From Bacillota bacterium (GTDB taxonomy: Bacteria > Bacillota > Clostridia > Oscillospirales > Ruminococcaceae): 64,000 bases of DNA. Below, in pieces: positions 34,178-43,308 of this stretch; the stretch's first letter is position 1; the number at the start of each line of letters is the position of its first letter. The position numbers were made by a program, and so were the translations under genes. The notes beneath the pieces are model-generated. The model was not told where the DNA came from. It saw only the letters and a list, made by a program, of their open reading frames with translations, and ran no database searches. The DNA lies in contig JAEWAB010000003.1 in the NCBI GenBank assembly GCA_023391875.1, positions 124,001-188,000 of the forward strand. The letters run 5' to 3'.

Positions 34178-35497
34178 TTACTTCTTGGCGATCATTGCGT
34201 TTAAGAGGTCAAAGGCTTCCTGAGCGGCCTTGGCGGTATCCTTCTGGCCGAAGGCAACCTCCTGGCAGATGCGCTTGAAGCCGTCGGTGAACTCCTGGTC
34301 GTTGGGAACGTTCGGGTCCATCGGGCTGGTGTGAGAAGCGGATACTTCGTACAGCTTGTAGATCTTCTGGTCTATAGGGGTAGCCTGAGTAGCTACGGCC
34401 TCACGTACCTTAGAGGAAGCGGAGATGCCACGGTCGTTGCCAAGGATGGTACCAACCTCAGGGGTGTTTACAAAGAAGTTGATGAAGGTGGCGGCAGCAT
34501 CGGGGGCAGCGGAGGCCTTGTTGATGCAGAAGTACTGGCTGGGCATTACCCATGCGGCGTTCTTCTCCATGTCAGGCAGGGGCATGATGTCCAGCTCGTC
34601 CTGCATCGCGTTCTGGTAAGCAACCAGCTGGTTGGAATAAAGAACCGACATGGCAACCTTACCGGCTACGAGAGAGGAATGGTCGGGGCCTTCTTCGGAG
34701 AACTCGGCGGTGGTTTCAGCGTCGGGAACAATGCCCTGCGCACGCCAGCCGGCCCACAAATCGAGGAAGCTCTCAAGGGTATCAACCGTCATCTTGGTTA
34801 CGCCCTCGCTGGTGAACATTTTGGTGCCCATCTGGCGGGAATAGAAGCCGATATAGTTTGTGTTGGTGCCGCTGTCATCGGTCATGGGGAAAACGCCCTC
34901 GGGGAGCTTCTCCGCCAGTTTGGCGTTGTAATCGCCGAGGTCTTTCCAGCTGGCGCCGGCAACAGGCATCCCTACGCCTGTCTTTTCAATCATGGTCTTG
35001 TTGTATACGATACCGAGCATGTTGGTGCCGAGGCAGAGGCCGTAGGTCTTGCCGTCCATGGTGGCGGAATCGATAACGCCCTTATCGATGTTGGTGTTGT
35101 CGATGATATTGCCGAAATAGTCGTTAAGCGGCAGCAGCGCGTCTTTTGCCACATAGTCGGGGTAGTTGCCGCCGAACTGGATTACGTCGGGCGCGTTACC
35201 GCCGGAAACCTGAGTGGCAAGCTTATCCCAATAGCTGTCGCTGCCCATGTACTCGGGAACCACGGTAATGTCCGGGTTTTTCTCTTCAAAGAGGTCGATT
35301 GCCTTTAAGGTAATCTCGTGGCGCGTGTCACTGCCCCACCATACCACACGAATCTGCTGTTTTCCAGCGGGGGCAGCAGAACTTGCGGGGGCCTCAGAGG
35401 AGGCAGGAGCAGAAGAGGGTGCAGAAGGAGCTGTAGAACAGGCAGCCAAACTAAAGAGCATCAATGCCGCTACGGACATAGCAAGAAACTTTTTCAT
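34178..35497 (-). CDS. CUT1-type sugar ABC transporter substrate-binding lipoprotein
   Basis: A 439-residue family 1 solute-binding protein. The signal KKFLAMSVAALMLFSLAAC has a lipobox (Cys about 20), then a Ser/Ala/Pro linker to about 47. The domain begins IRVVWWGSDTRHEITLKAIDLFEEKNPDI, with NAPDVIQFGGNY, WKDLGDYNAKL and an Asp/Trp-rich binding region typical of di- and oligosaccharide binders. The two permeases at 36747 and 37598 are its partners. The shared ATPase (MsmX type) is not in the window. The likely ligand is a rhamnose- or galacturonate-containing oligosaccharide, judged from neighbours. AAGGAGG precedes the ATG. Confidence 0.93.
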   Translation of the reverse strand: MKKFLAMSVAALMLFSLAACSTAPSAPSSAPASSEAPASSAAPAGKQQIRVVWWGSDTRHEITLKAIDLFEEKNPDITVVPEYMGSDSYWDKLATQVSGGNAPDVIQFGGNYPDYVAKDALLPLNDYFGNIIDNTNIDKGVIDSATMDGKTYGLCLGTNMLGIVYNKTMIEKTGVGMPVAGASWKDLGDYNAKLAEKLPEGVFPMTDDSGTNTNYIGFYSRQMGTKMFTSEGVTKMTVDTLESFLDLWAGWRAQGIVPDAETTAEFSEEGPDHSSLVAGKVAMSVLYSNQLVAYQNAMQDELDIMPLPDMEKNAAWVMPSQYFCINKASAAPDAAATFINFFVNTPEVGTILGNDRGISASSKVREAVATQATPIDQKIYKLYEVSASHTSPMDPNVPNDQEFTDGFKRICQEVAFGQKDTAKAAQEAFDLLNAMIAKK

Positions 35498-35658
35498 TTG
35501 TTTTCCTCCTTAGATAATGAAAGTATAATACTTATAATAAGGGGAATACCCCCTTAATACCACTGAAGCTTCGCTCTACCTGCAGTGGATATATGAAGGA
35601 TCAGACAGAGCGGATTATCGTCTGAAAAACGCTAAATGCTATCAAGGCTAAAACTTGT

Positions 35659-36678
35659 TTATGGATATACCCTGCGGTGGATGATGTCGGTAAGCTTGCG
35701 GGCAATCTCTTCAAAGCCTTCCTCGCACGGATGCAAAAGGTCGGCGCTGAGGCCCTGCCACCGCGACAGCAGCTCTGCCCCGGGAATATAGTAAAGCCTT
35801 GGCAGGTTCATCTGCTTAACCTTCTCGCGCACGACGCCGATGTAGGCGTCCCGCTTGGGGTTTTCCGCCCAGTAGCTGTTATTTAAGAATAGGTCGGTGC
35901 AGAAAATCCATTTATCCGGGTGCGCAGACGCGATGCAACCTACAAACGTATCCACACGGCTTTGAAAGGTCTGCACGTCCCACTCGCCCATCACGTTGAC
36001 GCCCATTTCAAGCGTCGCAAAGTCCCAGTCGTCACGGTGCGCGATATACTGCGCAAGCTCCGGCTCCATCTGGGCGCCTCCGGCCAGGCCGAGATTGATT
36101 AAATCCACGCCCAAGGCCTTTGATGTTCTCATGGCGTAAGAGCCGCTCGGGCTGAGCGCGCTGCCGCCGTGCGTAATGGAGGAGCCATACGCCAGATACC
36201 TTGTCTGCGGGGCCATTCCGGGCTTTGGAGGATGCAAATCCCCCGCAATATCCACCAGGACATTCCCTGCGTCGTAAGGCAGCAGCACGCGTATGAGTTC
36301 GGGGCTGTAGGGTATCTTCTCTTTTGCGGAGATTTCCTTTAAAAGCGGAAGGTTTGCGGGCGGCGGAATCACAATCTCCGTACCGCTTTGGGTGATATAA
36401 CAGGGGTTGACCTGATACGGAGCGGGAAAAGAGCCGTAGTATACCTCGGCGAGCCCTGTGCCGCTTAACCCTTCGCAGCGGTCCCGCCGAAGGCGGAGGG
36501 TGGCTTTTCCGCTGCCTAAGACAAAACGGATCTCGGTGCCACAGCCGTAAAAAGCGGAATTCTGTGCCCTTACGTTGAGATGCCCGCGCAGCTTAGACGG
36601 AAAGCGGCAAAGCCGCATGCCGTTTTCGGTTGGCTCCATCTCTGCGATATTGTAAAGCTCGACATTGTTATATAGCAT
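35659..36678 (-). CDS. SGNH/GDSL hydrolase, probable carbohydrate esterase
   Basis: A 339-residue protein without signal peptide. A beta-rich N-terminal region (1-150) precedes an SGNH domain: block I YGSSITHGG (catalytic Ser about 165), block II NLGLAGGA (about 195), the region LEMGVNVMG, and the C-terminal DLLHPCEEG with the Asp-x-x-His pair. Within a pectin operon it probably removes acetyl groups from imported rhamnogalacturonan fragments. The ATG at 36678 is preceded by AGGGAGGG at 5 nt; the frame extends to 36714 without SD. The substrate is inferred. Confidence 0.82.
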   Translation of the reverse strand: MLYNNVELYNIAEMEPTENGMRLCRFPSKLRGHLNVRAQNSAFYGCGTEIRFVLGSGKATLRLRRDRCEGLSGTGLAEVYYGSFPAPYQVNPCYITQSGTEIVIPPPANLPLLKEISAKEKIPYSPELIRVLLPYDAGNVLVDIAGDLHPPKPGMAPQTRYLAYGSSITHGGSALSPSGSYAMRTSKALGVDLINLGLAGGAQMEPELAQYIAHRDDWDFATLEMGVNVMGEWDVQTFQSRVDTFVGCIASAHPDKWIFCTDLFLNNSYWAENPKRDAYIGVVREKVKQMNLPRLYYIPGAELLSRWQGLSADLLHPCEEGFEEIARKLTDIIHRRVYP

Positions 36679-36746
36679 AGGCGCCCTCCCTAGCGGCAGT
36701 GCCGCTGCGGGCATGACAGAAACATTGCATTGTCATTTTCTCACGT

Positions 36747-37595
36747 CTACCCCTTGATGCCGGTGGTGGCGATGCCCTGCACGAAATACTTCTGCAGCGC
36801 AAAGAACAGGATAAAGCAGGGCAGCATGGAGAGCACGGACATGGCGAACATGGAGCCCCACGCCGACTGGCCGGATGAATCCATGAACATTCTAAGGCCC
36901 AGCGTAATGGTATATTTGGCAGGCGTGTTGATATAAAGCAATTGATTAAAGAAATCATCCCATGTCCACAAAAAGCTGAAGAGCGCTGTGGTAACCATAG
37001 CGGGTACCGAAAGCGGCACGATAATGCGGAAGAAGATGCTGATCTTGCCGCAGCCGTCCAGCGTCGCCGATTCGTCCAAGTCCTTCGGCAGGCCGCGCAT
37101 GAACTGTACCAGTAAAAAAACGAAGAATGCGTCGGTCGCCAGCAGCTTCGGGATAATCAGCGGCAGGTAGGAATCTACCCAGCCGAAGGAGTGGAACATC
37201 ACGTACCGCGGGATGGTGGTAACATGGGTGGGCAGCATGATAGAGAGCATCATAATGCCGAACCACAGTCCCTTCATCACGAACTTCAGGCGTGCGAAGG
37301 CATAGGCTGTCATGGCACAGGAAACCACGTTGGCGATGACTACGAGGAAGCATACAATAAACGAGTTGATGAAGAAGGTACTGAAATGAATACGCCCTAT
37401 GCCCTCCCAGCCCTTTACATAGTGTTCAAAGGTGATGGAGGACGGGATAAGACTGGGGTCGCTAAAGATGGTATTACCCGGTTTAAGTGAGCTGACAATA
37501 AGCCATGCCACCGGGTAGAGCATTACAATCCCTAAAAGAATAATAATCAGGTGGGCAGCGGTTTTGCCCAATATCTTTGTAGCTTTTCTATTCAT
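36747..37595 (-). CDS. CUT1 sugar ABC transporter permease (MalG type)
   Basis: A 282-residue inner-membrane permease with six segments. The EAA loop reads LPKDLDESATLDGCGKISIFFRIIVPLSVPAM (about 190-222), where the ATPase docks. The C-terminus ends QKYFVQGIATTGIKG, the typical MalG tail. It starts at 37595, 2 bp after the stop of the MalF-type gene, so translation is probably coupled; the frame upstream to 37685 overlaps that gene and is not real. Partners are the permease at 37598 and the binding protein at 34178. Confidence 0.94.
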   Translation of the reverse strand: MNRKATKILGKTAAHLIIILLGIVMLYPVAWLIVSSLKPGNTIFSDPSLIPSSITFEHYVKGWEGIGRIHFSTFFINSFIVCFLVVIANVVSCAMTAYAFARLKFVMKGLWFGIMMLSIMLPTHVTTIPRYVMFHSFGWVDSYLPLIIPKLLATDAFFVFLLVQFMRGLPKDLDESATLDGCGKISIFFRIIVPLSVPAMVTTALFSFLWTWDDFFNQLLYINTPAKYTITLGLRMFMDSSGQSAWGSMFAMSVLSMLPCFILFFALQKYFVQGIATTGIKG

Positions 37596-37597
37596 AA

Positions 37598-38500
37598 TCA
37601 ATCCCCGCTCGCATAGGTCACCCAAGAGTTGGAGGACCTGAAAATTATAACTGTAAGGATACCGATGATTAAGAGCAGTACCCAAGCCATCGCCGAGGCA
37701 TAGCCCATCTCATAATAGTAAAAGCCCTTGGTGTACAGGTATAACGTATAGAACATGGTGGAATCCAACGGGCCGCCCTTACCGCCGCTGATGATGTACG
37801 CCTGCGTAAAGGCCTGAAACGCGCTGATCATCTGCATAACCAGATTAAACAGGATAACGGGTGAAAGCGACGGCACCGTGATGCGAAAGAACTTGGTGAG
37901 ATTGCCCGCGCCGTCTACGCTGGCGGCCTCGTAGTATTCGTCGGGAATCTGCTTAAGGCCTGCCAAGAAGATGATCATCGACGAACCGAACTGCCACACG
38001 GTGAGCAGTACGAGCGTGTAGAGCGCATACTTCGGGCTCGCGATCCACGCCGGAGGGTTTACGCCAAACAGCCCGTGCAGGATGCTGTTGATGAGGCCGT
38101 CGCCGCTAAAGAGCTTGCGCCACAGCATCGCTATGGCCACCGACCCGCCCAGCAGTGTGGGGATATAGTACACCGTGCGGTATAGGCCGATCAAACGCAG
38201 CTTCTGGTTCATGATAACCGCAACGAGCAACGCGAAAACCAGCTTGAGCGGCACCGCGAGAAATACATAGATGAAGGTAACGCTCAGTGATTTAAGATAG
38301 GTTGGGTCGTCGGTGAACATCTTGATGTAGTTATCCAAGCCCAGAAACTTGGGCGCGGTTAACATATCAAACTGAGTAAAGGAATAATAGAGCGACTGAA
38401 TCATGGGATAGAGCGTAAGAACGAAAAATCCCAACAGCCATGGGGTAAGGAAGAGATAGCCAACGGCATTATCCCTTATGTGCAGAGAACGTTTTTTCAT
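37598..38500 (-). CDS. CUT1 sugar ABC transporter permease (MalF/UgpA type)
   Basis: A 300-residue permease. It begins KKRSLHIRDNAVGYLFLTPWLLGFFVLTLYPM with the first segment at about 14-36. Its EAA loop reads QIPDEYYEAASVDGAGNLTKFFRITVPSL (about 195-223). Six segments are visible. The ATG at 38500 follows AAGGGGAATCGC; the upstream ATG at 38518 overlaps the GH43 stop. It pairs with the MalG-type gene and the lipoprotein downstream. Confidence 0.94.
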   Translation of the reverse strand: MKKRSLHIRDNAVGYLFLTPWLLGFFVLTLYPMIQSLYYSFTQFDMLTAPKFLGLDNYIKMFTDDPTYLKSLSVTFIYVFLAVPLKLVFALLVAVIMNQKLRLIGLYRTVYYIPTLLGGSVAIAMLWRKLFSGDGLINSILHGLFGVNPPAWIASPKYALYTLVLLTVWQFGSSMIIFLAGLKQIPDEYYEAASVDGAGNLTKFFRITVPSLSPVILFNLVMQMISAFQAFTQAYIISGGKGGPLDSTMFYTLYLYTKGFYYYEMGYASAMAWVLLLIIGILTVIIFRSSNSWVTYASGD

Positions 38501-38517
38501 ATGCGATTCCCCTTCCA

Positions 38518-39408
38518 TTAAGAAACGACAGAGCCTGTAAGGGACAGCTTGCCGTCGTTATCCGTGATTTCGGCAAAAATAGCGCGTTCGTTTGGTGTTT
38601 TGTTCGGTGTATGAATGGCAAGGTAGAGCTTGCCGTCCTGCGCGGTAAAGAGCATTCCATGGCCGCCGTCCGCCCTATACAGCGGTTCTTCGGTTTGTGT
38701 CCACGGCCCGTCTATGGTGCCGCTCTGCGAGGCAGCCACGCCGATGCAGTAGTTGCCGTCCGCCCCGAAGGAGGACCAAAGCATAAGCAACGCACCGTTT
38801 TTTGCGGTGTACATATTCGGCCCGTCGGTAACATAACTGCCGGGTGCCCGATTTGCCAGCGGCTTCGCCCAAGGTGCCTCGCTCGCTTTAAAGAGCAGGC
38901 GCGGGGGGCCTGCGGGTGCTTTTAAATCTTTACTAAGCGGCAGCGCGCAAATTTGCCCGTCGCCCACCTGTACCCACTCGTGGCAGAACACCATCCACGG
39001 AAAGCCTAAGCGGTCTACATGCAGCGTGCCGTCCAGGCACTCCCAGTCAGCCGGGGTAACCGGCCCGTCGCTCCACGGTATAAACGGGCCCAGCGGGCTC
39101 TCCGAGCGCAAAACAGCGGTGCCGCGGCAGCCGTTATCCGGCTTAAAGGTAGCGAACATGTAATACTTACCCCCGTAGGCATATACCTCCGGCGCCCAGA
39201 AGTTATAGGTGGCCCAAAAGCCTTGCGGCGGGCGAAACGCGGGGTACGGCCCCTCAAACTCGGTAAGGCTGCCTGTACTGCGGTAAACATCAAAGCCTAC
39301 CCCGGGTGTTTTCCAAATATCCTTATCGGTGGAGCCAAACAGATAGCAGCTGCCCCCTTCTTTAAAGATGTAGGGGTCGCGTATCTGTATATCGCGCAGG
39401 CTCGGCAT
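38518..39408 (-). CDS. Glycoside hydrolase family 43 enzyme
   Basis: A 296-residue five-bladed propeller enzyme without signal peptide. Family marks are IQIRDPYIFK (catalytic base Asp, about 11), FWAPEVYAYGGKYYMF (about 88), the LDGTLHVD region (about 143) with the modulating Asp, and GHGMLF near the end. Members cut alpha-L-arabinofuranosides, beta-xylosides or beta-galactosides; between rhamnose and galacturonate genes it may trim arabinan or galactan side chains of rhamnogalacturonan. Its cytoplasmic location implies that it acts on imported oligomers. SD GGAAGGGAAG is 8 nt from the ATG at 39408. Confidence 0.87.
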   Translation of the reverse strand: MPSLRDIQIRDPYIFKEGGSCYLFGSTDKDIWKTPGVGFDVYRSTGSLTEFEGPYPAFRPPQGFWATYNFWAPEVYAYGGKYYMFATFKPDNGCRGTAVLRSESPLGPFIPWSDGPVTPADWECLDGTLHVDRLGFPWMVFCHEWVQVGDGQICALPLSKDLKAPAGPPRLLFKASEAPWAKPLANRAPGSYVTDGPNMYTAKNGALLMLWSSFGADGNYCIGVAASQSGTIDGPWTQTEEPLYRADGGHGMLFTAQDGKLYLAIHTPNKTPNERAIFAEITDNDGKLSLTGSVVS

Positions 39409-39480
39409 AACTACACTTCCCTTCCATGGGTATTTGCTCTGGTATTGCTGAAAAGATAATGCTGTAATGCTTAACTCTAT

Positions 39481-40302
39481 TTAATCCTGGGTTTTGAGAT
39501 AATCGTTTTTTACCTTCGCGCCGAAGGCGTCGGCAAGAATGTGAAGCTGCTCGTCGGTGATGGTTTGCAGGATGGGGCGGTCCATGATCTTGATATAGAT
39601 CTCCGCCGCCTTTTCCGCCGTTTCGATCAGGCCGAAGGCCTCGTCGATCGTACGTCCGGCACCGAAAACGCCGTGGTGCGCCCACATCACCATGCGAAAC
39701 TCCTTCATCTTCTCCGCGGTTGCAAGCCCGATCTCCACTCCCCCGCAGAGCATCCACGGCAGAACGCCGATACCCTCCGGGAAGACCACCACGCACTCGG
39801 TGCACATCTGCCAAAGCGTGCGCGTAAAGTCGCGCTCGTTAAGAGAGTGAACGAAGGTCATGGCAATGAGGTTGGTGCAGTGCACATGCATGATAACGCG
39901 GTGAGCCGGGTCGCGCTCCAGGCGCTCAATATGGCTCATGAAATGGGAGGCGAGCTCGCTGGTGGGCCTGCCGCCGCCCTCAAAGCCCCAGAGCACATCC
40001 AGCGTTTGACCGTCCGGCTGAACGCGCACAAGGCCAAGGTTCGCGCCGGGGTTACGCGAAACGTTTTTTAAATATTTCCCCGTTCCCGTAACGAGGAAGT
40101 AGCGCCCGGCCAGCTGTTTCGCATCAAACCCTGCGGGGATGGTGCGCAGCACGTGCGAGGGATCAAGATAAGGCTTGATTTCCTCCTCGGGGACGATGAG
40201 GCTGACGTTACCTCCGTTGCGCTCATCCCAGCCAAGACGGTAGAGATTGTCTGCTAGTTCGCACATTTCCCTGAGAAATGGTGCATAAAGAATGTTGTTC
40301 AT
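39481..40302 (-). CDS. rhaD: L-rhamnulose-1-phosphate aldolase
   Basis: A 273-residue class II aldolase that splits L-rhamnulose-1-phosphate into dihydroxyacetone phosphate and L-lactaldehyde. Visible are RNGGNVSLIV (about 28), VTGTGKYLKN (about 72), the zinc ligands MHVHCTN (about 140) and WAHHGVFG (about 208), and an E in the LNERDF region as catalytic acid. The length matches RhaD of Escherichia coli (274). It follows rhaA by 15 bp. SD GGGGAAAG precedes the ATG at 40302. Confidence 0.96.
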   Translation of the reverse strand: MNNILYAPFLREMCELADNLYRLGWDERNGGNVSLIVPEEEIKPYLDPSHVLRTIPAGFDAKQLAGRYFLVTGTGKYLKNVSRNPGANLGLVRVQPDGQTLDVLWGFEGGGRPTSELASHFMSHIERLERDPAHRVIMHVHCTNLIAMTFVHSLNERDFTRTLWQMCTECVVVFPEGIGVLPWMLCGGVEIGLATAEKMKEFRMVMWAHHGVFGAGRTIDEAFGLIETAEKAAEIYIKIMDRPILQTITDEQLHILADAFGAKVKNDYLKTQD

Positions 40303-40317
40303 GATCGTCTCTTTCCC

Positions 40318-41574
40318 CTATTTTCTTTTGCTTAACACACTGGCCTCATACTTACTAACCTCGGCAAGCCAGCTTTCCCGCGGCGGTACATTCTCCTGAG
40401 CGCAGTAGTAGTCCCACACGGCGCTCCATGGATATGATTTGAGCTCCTCCAGCATGGCAAGGCGTGCGGTATAGTTGCCCTTAAGCTCCAGCTTTTTAAG
40501 CTCCTGTATCGGTTCAAGCAGGGCTTTGAGCAATGCCTTTTCCATGCTGCGCGTACCGATAACCCACGCGGCCACGCGGTTGATGCTTGCGTCAAAGAAA
40601 TCCAGCCCGATGTGGGTGCGCTCAAGCAGGTTGGTGCGCACAAGCGAGTGCGCAATCTGGCTTAACTCGTCGTCCAGAATCACGACATGGTCGCTGTCCC
40701 AGCGAACGGGGCGGCTTACGTGAAGCAGCAGCTCGTCCGTGAAAAGCAGCACCGTCGGAATCTTATCCGAGATGACCTCCGTCGGGTGGAAATGCCCCGC
40801 GTCAAGGCAAACGGCCTTGCCGCCACGAACGGCGTAGCCGAGGCAGAACTCGTTGGAACCAACGACGTAGCTTTCGGAGCCGATGCCGAATACCTTGCTC
40901 TCGATTGCGTCGATGTTGTACTGCTTATCGATGGGTTCCGCAAACACCTCGTCGAGCGCCGATTTCATGCGGGCACGGGGGGCTTCGCGGTCAACGGGGA
41001 TATCCTTGTAACCGTCGGGGAACCAGAAGTTTGTCACGCAGGGCTGCCCGAGTGCCCGGCCAAAGGACTCGCCGATCTTCCGGCTGCGCGCGCAGTGCCG
41101 GATCCAGAAGGAGCGCACCCGCTCATCCGCGCTGCTGATGGTGAAGCCGGACGCGGCCATCGGATGCGAAAAACAGGTGGGGTTAAAGTCAAGCCCCATC
41201 CCGCGCGCCTTCGCCCAATCCACCCAGCCGGTGAAATGTCTGGGCTCCAGCTCGTCGAGGTCTACCTTCTCCTGCGTGTCGGCGTAAATGGCGTGAAGAT
41301 TCAGCTTCTTTTTGCCGGGAATCAGGCTCATCGCCATCTCGATATCCGCCCGCAGCTCCGTGATATTGCGTGCGGCGCCCGGATAGTTGCCCGTTACCTG
41401 AATACCGCCGGAAAGCGGCTCTTTGAACAGGAAGCCGGCAATATCGTCGCCCTGCCAGCAGTGCATCGAAATGCGGATGTTCTTGAGTCTCTCGAGCGCC
41501 GCGTCGGTGTCGACGCCTAGCGCCGCGTAAGACTCCTTTGCGAGTACGTAGGCTTTGTGGATATTGTTTTCCAT
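40318..41574 (-). CDS. rhaA: L-rhamnose isomerase
   Basis: A 418-residue TIM-barrel isomerase that interconverts L-rhamnose and L-rhamnulose. Recognisable stretches are MHCWQGDDIAGF (about 36), LNLHAIYAD (about 94), DFNPTCFSHPMA (about 133), NFWFPDGYKDIP (about 185), FGIGSESYVVGSNEF (about 232), and CLDAGHFHPTEVI (about 258) with metal ligands. The length equals the family norm. GGGGAG lies 7 nt before the ATG. It sits between rhaB and rhaD, the classical three-step pathway. Confidence 0.97.
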   Translation of the reverse strand: MENNIHKAYVLAKESYAALGVDTDAALERLKNIRISMHCWQGDDIAGFLFKEPLSGGIQVTGNYPGAARNITELRADIEMAMSLIPGKKKLNLHAIYADTQEKVDLDELEPRHFTGWVDWAKARGMGLDFNPTCFSHPMAASGFTISSADERVRSFWIRHCARSRKIGESFGRALGQPCVTNFWFPDGYKDIPVDREAPRARMKSALDEVFAEPIDKQYNIDAIESKVFGIGSESYVVGSNEFCLGYAVRGGKAVCLDAGHFHPTEVISDKIPTVLLFTDELLLHVSRPVRWDSDHVVILDDELSQIAHSLVRTNLLERTHIGLDFFDASINRVAAWVIGTRSMEKALLKALLEPIQELKKLELKGNYTARLAMLEELKSYPWSAVWDYYCAQENVPPRESWLAEVSKYEASVLSKRK

Positions 41575-41692
41575 CCTTGCTCTCCCCTAGCTTTCTACTA
41601 CAACGATTTGGTTTAATACTTTTAAATGAGGTAAAGCCTTCGTGGAATAAAACTATCTTTAGCAGACGGCCTGCCGCAGCGGTGTAGAACTA

Positions 41693-43165
41693 TTAATCCA
41701 AAGACAACAGCTTTTGGTACCGCTGATAGGCCTCCTGCCATTGCTGTGTTCCCTCGGGGGTGTAAACCACCGGCTCCACCGATCGGCGGTTTACCGCCCG
41801 GGCCTCCCCGAGGCCCGTAAACCGGCCAAGCGCGATAAGCTGTACGGCGGCGTTGCCCATGGCCGTGGCCTCCGCAGGGCCTGCAAATACAGGCTTGCCG
41901 CAGGCGTCCGCCGTCATGCGGCAGAGCAGCGTGTCTTTAATACCGCCGCCGATGATATGGATGCGCCCAAATTCACGGCCCGCCAGCTGTTCCAGAAGCT
42001 TAAGCGTCACACGGTATTTGAGTGCGAGGCTTTCGTAGATGCAGCGCATGATATCGCCCCGCCCCTGCGGGACGGGTTGATGGGTGCGCTCACAGTAGGC
42101 CCGAATGCGTGCGGGCATGTCGCCCGGCGATTCAAAATCAGGTGCGTCCGGGTCGATGAAAGAGCGAAAGGCAGGTGCTTTGAGCGCTTCGCGTTCTAAG
42201 GTGTTAAAGTCGGCGGTCTGCCCCTCCCGAATCCACTGTCGGCGGGATTCCTGAATAAGCCATAGCCCCATGATGTTTTTTAAGAAGCGTATCTTCCCGC
42301 CAAAGCCGATCTCGTTGGTAAAGTTGGCCTTCGCCGCCTCCGGGGTCAGGATCGGCTCAGGGCTTTCGATGCCCATGAGCGACCACGTGCCGGAGCTGAT
42401 ATACGCATAGTCGTCGTCCGTAGCGGGAACGCTCACCACGGCGGAAGCCGTATCGTGCGTGGCAACGGCGATAACCGGCACCGGGCGGCAGTGAAGCTCC
42501 TCGCACAGCTCCTTTGTGAGCATCCCGTAGGGCTCGCCCGCATGAATCAGCGGGGCGAAAAGCCCGGAAGGGATATCAAGTGCCGCCAATACATCGCTTG
42601 CCCAGTCGTTTGTGCGGGAATTAAAAAGGCTCGTGGTGGAGGCGTTTGTAATCTCGCAGCGCGCCTCCCCGGTAAGCAGGTATGCGAGTAAATCGGGAAT
42701 GAGCAAAAGCCGTTTGGCGCGTGCAAGCTGCTTTGGCCGGTACCGGACGAGATAGGCCAATTGGTAAACGGTGTTGATGCGCATATGCTGAATGCCGGTG
42801 GCGGCGTAAAGCGCTTCTTTGGGGAGTACGGCGGCTACCGCTTCCTCCATACCCACGGTACGGCTGTCGCGGTAATGCACCGGGTTGCCGATGAGCTCGC
42901 CGTATTCATCCAGTAAGCCGAAATCCACGCCCCAGGTATCGATGCCGATCGCGTCAAAGCCGCCCGCGTGAACCGCGGCCGTAATGCTCTGGCGAATCTC
43001 GTAAAAAAGCTTGGGGATGTCCCAATACAGGGTGCCGCGCATGAATACGGGATCGTTTGAAAAGCGGTGCAGTTCGCGCAGGGTTAAGGTGTTGCCGTCG
43101 AACTCCCCGAGCATTGCTCTTCCGCTTGAAGCACCCAAATCAAGAGCGAGAACCCTCGTTACCAT
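41693..43165 (-). CDS. rhaB: Rhamnulokinase
   Basis: A 490-residue FGGY-family sugar kinase that phosphorylates L-rhamnulose at O1. The N-terminal phosphate loop is LALDLGASSGRAML; GIDTWGVDFGLLDEYG (about 70-85), ATHDTASAVVSVP (catalytic-base Asp about 236), and GGGIKDTLLCRMTADACG with GPAEATAMGNAAVQ (about 400-440) complete the fold. The ATG at 43165 has GGTGGAAGA directly upstream; the longer start at 43183 is less likely. It is the first gene of the rha/pectin operon and diverges from the DeoR-type regulator 143 bp away. Confidence 0.96.
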   Translation of the reverse strand: MVTRVLALDLGASSGRAMLGEFDGNTLTLRELHRFSNDPVFMRGTLYWDIPKLFYEIRQSITAAVHAGGFDAIGIDTWGVDFGLLDEYGELIGNPVHYRDSRTVGMEEAVAAVLPKEALYAATGIQHMRINTVYQLAYLVRYRPKQLARAKRLLLIPDLLAYLLTGEARCEITNASTTSLFNSRTNDWASDVLAALDIPSGLFAPLIHAGEPYGMLTKELCEELHCRPVPVIAVATHDTASAVVSVPATDDDYAYISSGTWSLMGIESPEPILTPEAAKANFTNEIGFGGKIRFLKNIMGLWLIQESRRQWIREGQTADFNTLEREALKAPAFRSFIDPDAPDFESPGDMPARIRAYCERTHQPVPQGRGDIMRCIYESLALKYRVTLKLLEQLAGREFGRIHIIGGGIKDTLLCRMTADACGKPVFAGPAEATAMGNAAVQLIALGRFTGLGEARAVNRRSVEPVVYTPEGTQQWQEAYQRYQKLLSLD

Positions 43166-43195
43166 TCTTCCACCGTCCCTCATGAGATTGTCTAC

Positions 43196-43224
43196 AGTGT
43201 AGCATGTGCACAGCTAAATGTACA
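43196..43224 (-). promoter_or_regulatory. Possible rhaB promoter
   Basis: On the minus strand TGTACA, a 17 bp spacer and TACACT, about 30 bp ahead of rhaB. The -35 box is poor, as in regulated promoters. Confidence 0.35.
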
Positions 43225-43239
43225 GTTTTGCACGATATG

Positions 43240-43290
43240 TTGATAAAAAATCATAAATATTATATAATTGAATCAAAATCAATCAAAAGT
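43240..43290 (+). promoter_or_regulatory. Promoter and repeat operator of the DeoR-type regulator
   Basis: TTGATA (43240-43245), a 17 bp spacer and TATAAT (43263-43268). At the expected start site, 43270-43290, a short direct repeat AATCAAAA-TCAATCAAAAG appears, the kind of tandem box that DeoR proteins bind. Autoregulation is inferred. Confidence 0.6.
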
Positions 43291-43308
43291 GAGCGAGGTG
43301 TACCATCC

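Noticed and set aside
40687..41520. 277-codon plus-strand frame opposite rhaA
   Set aside because: Shadow of rhaA; no SD or motif.
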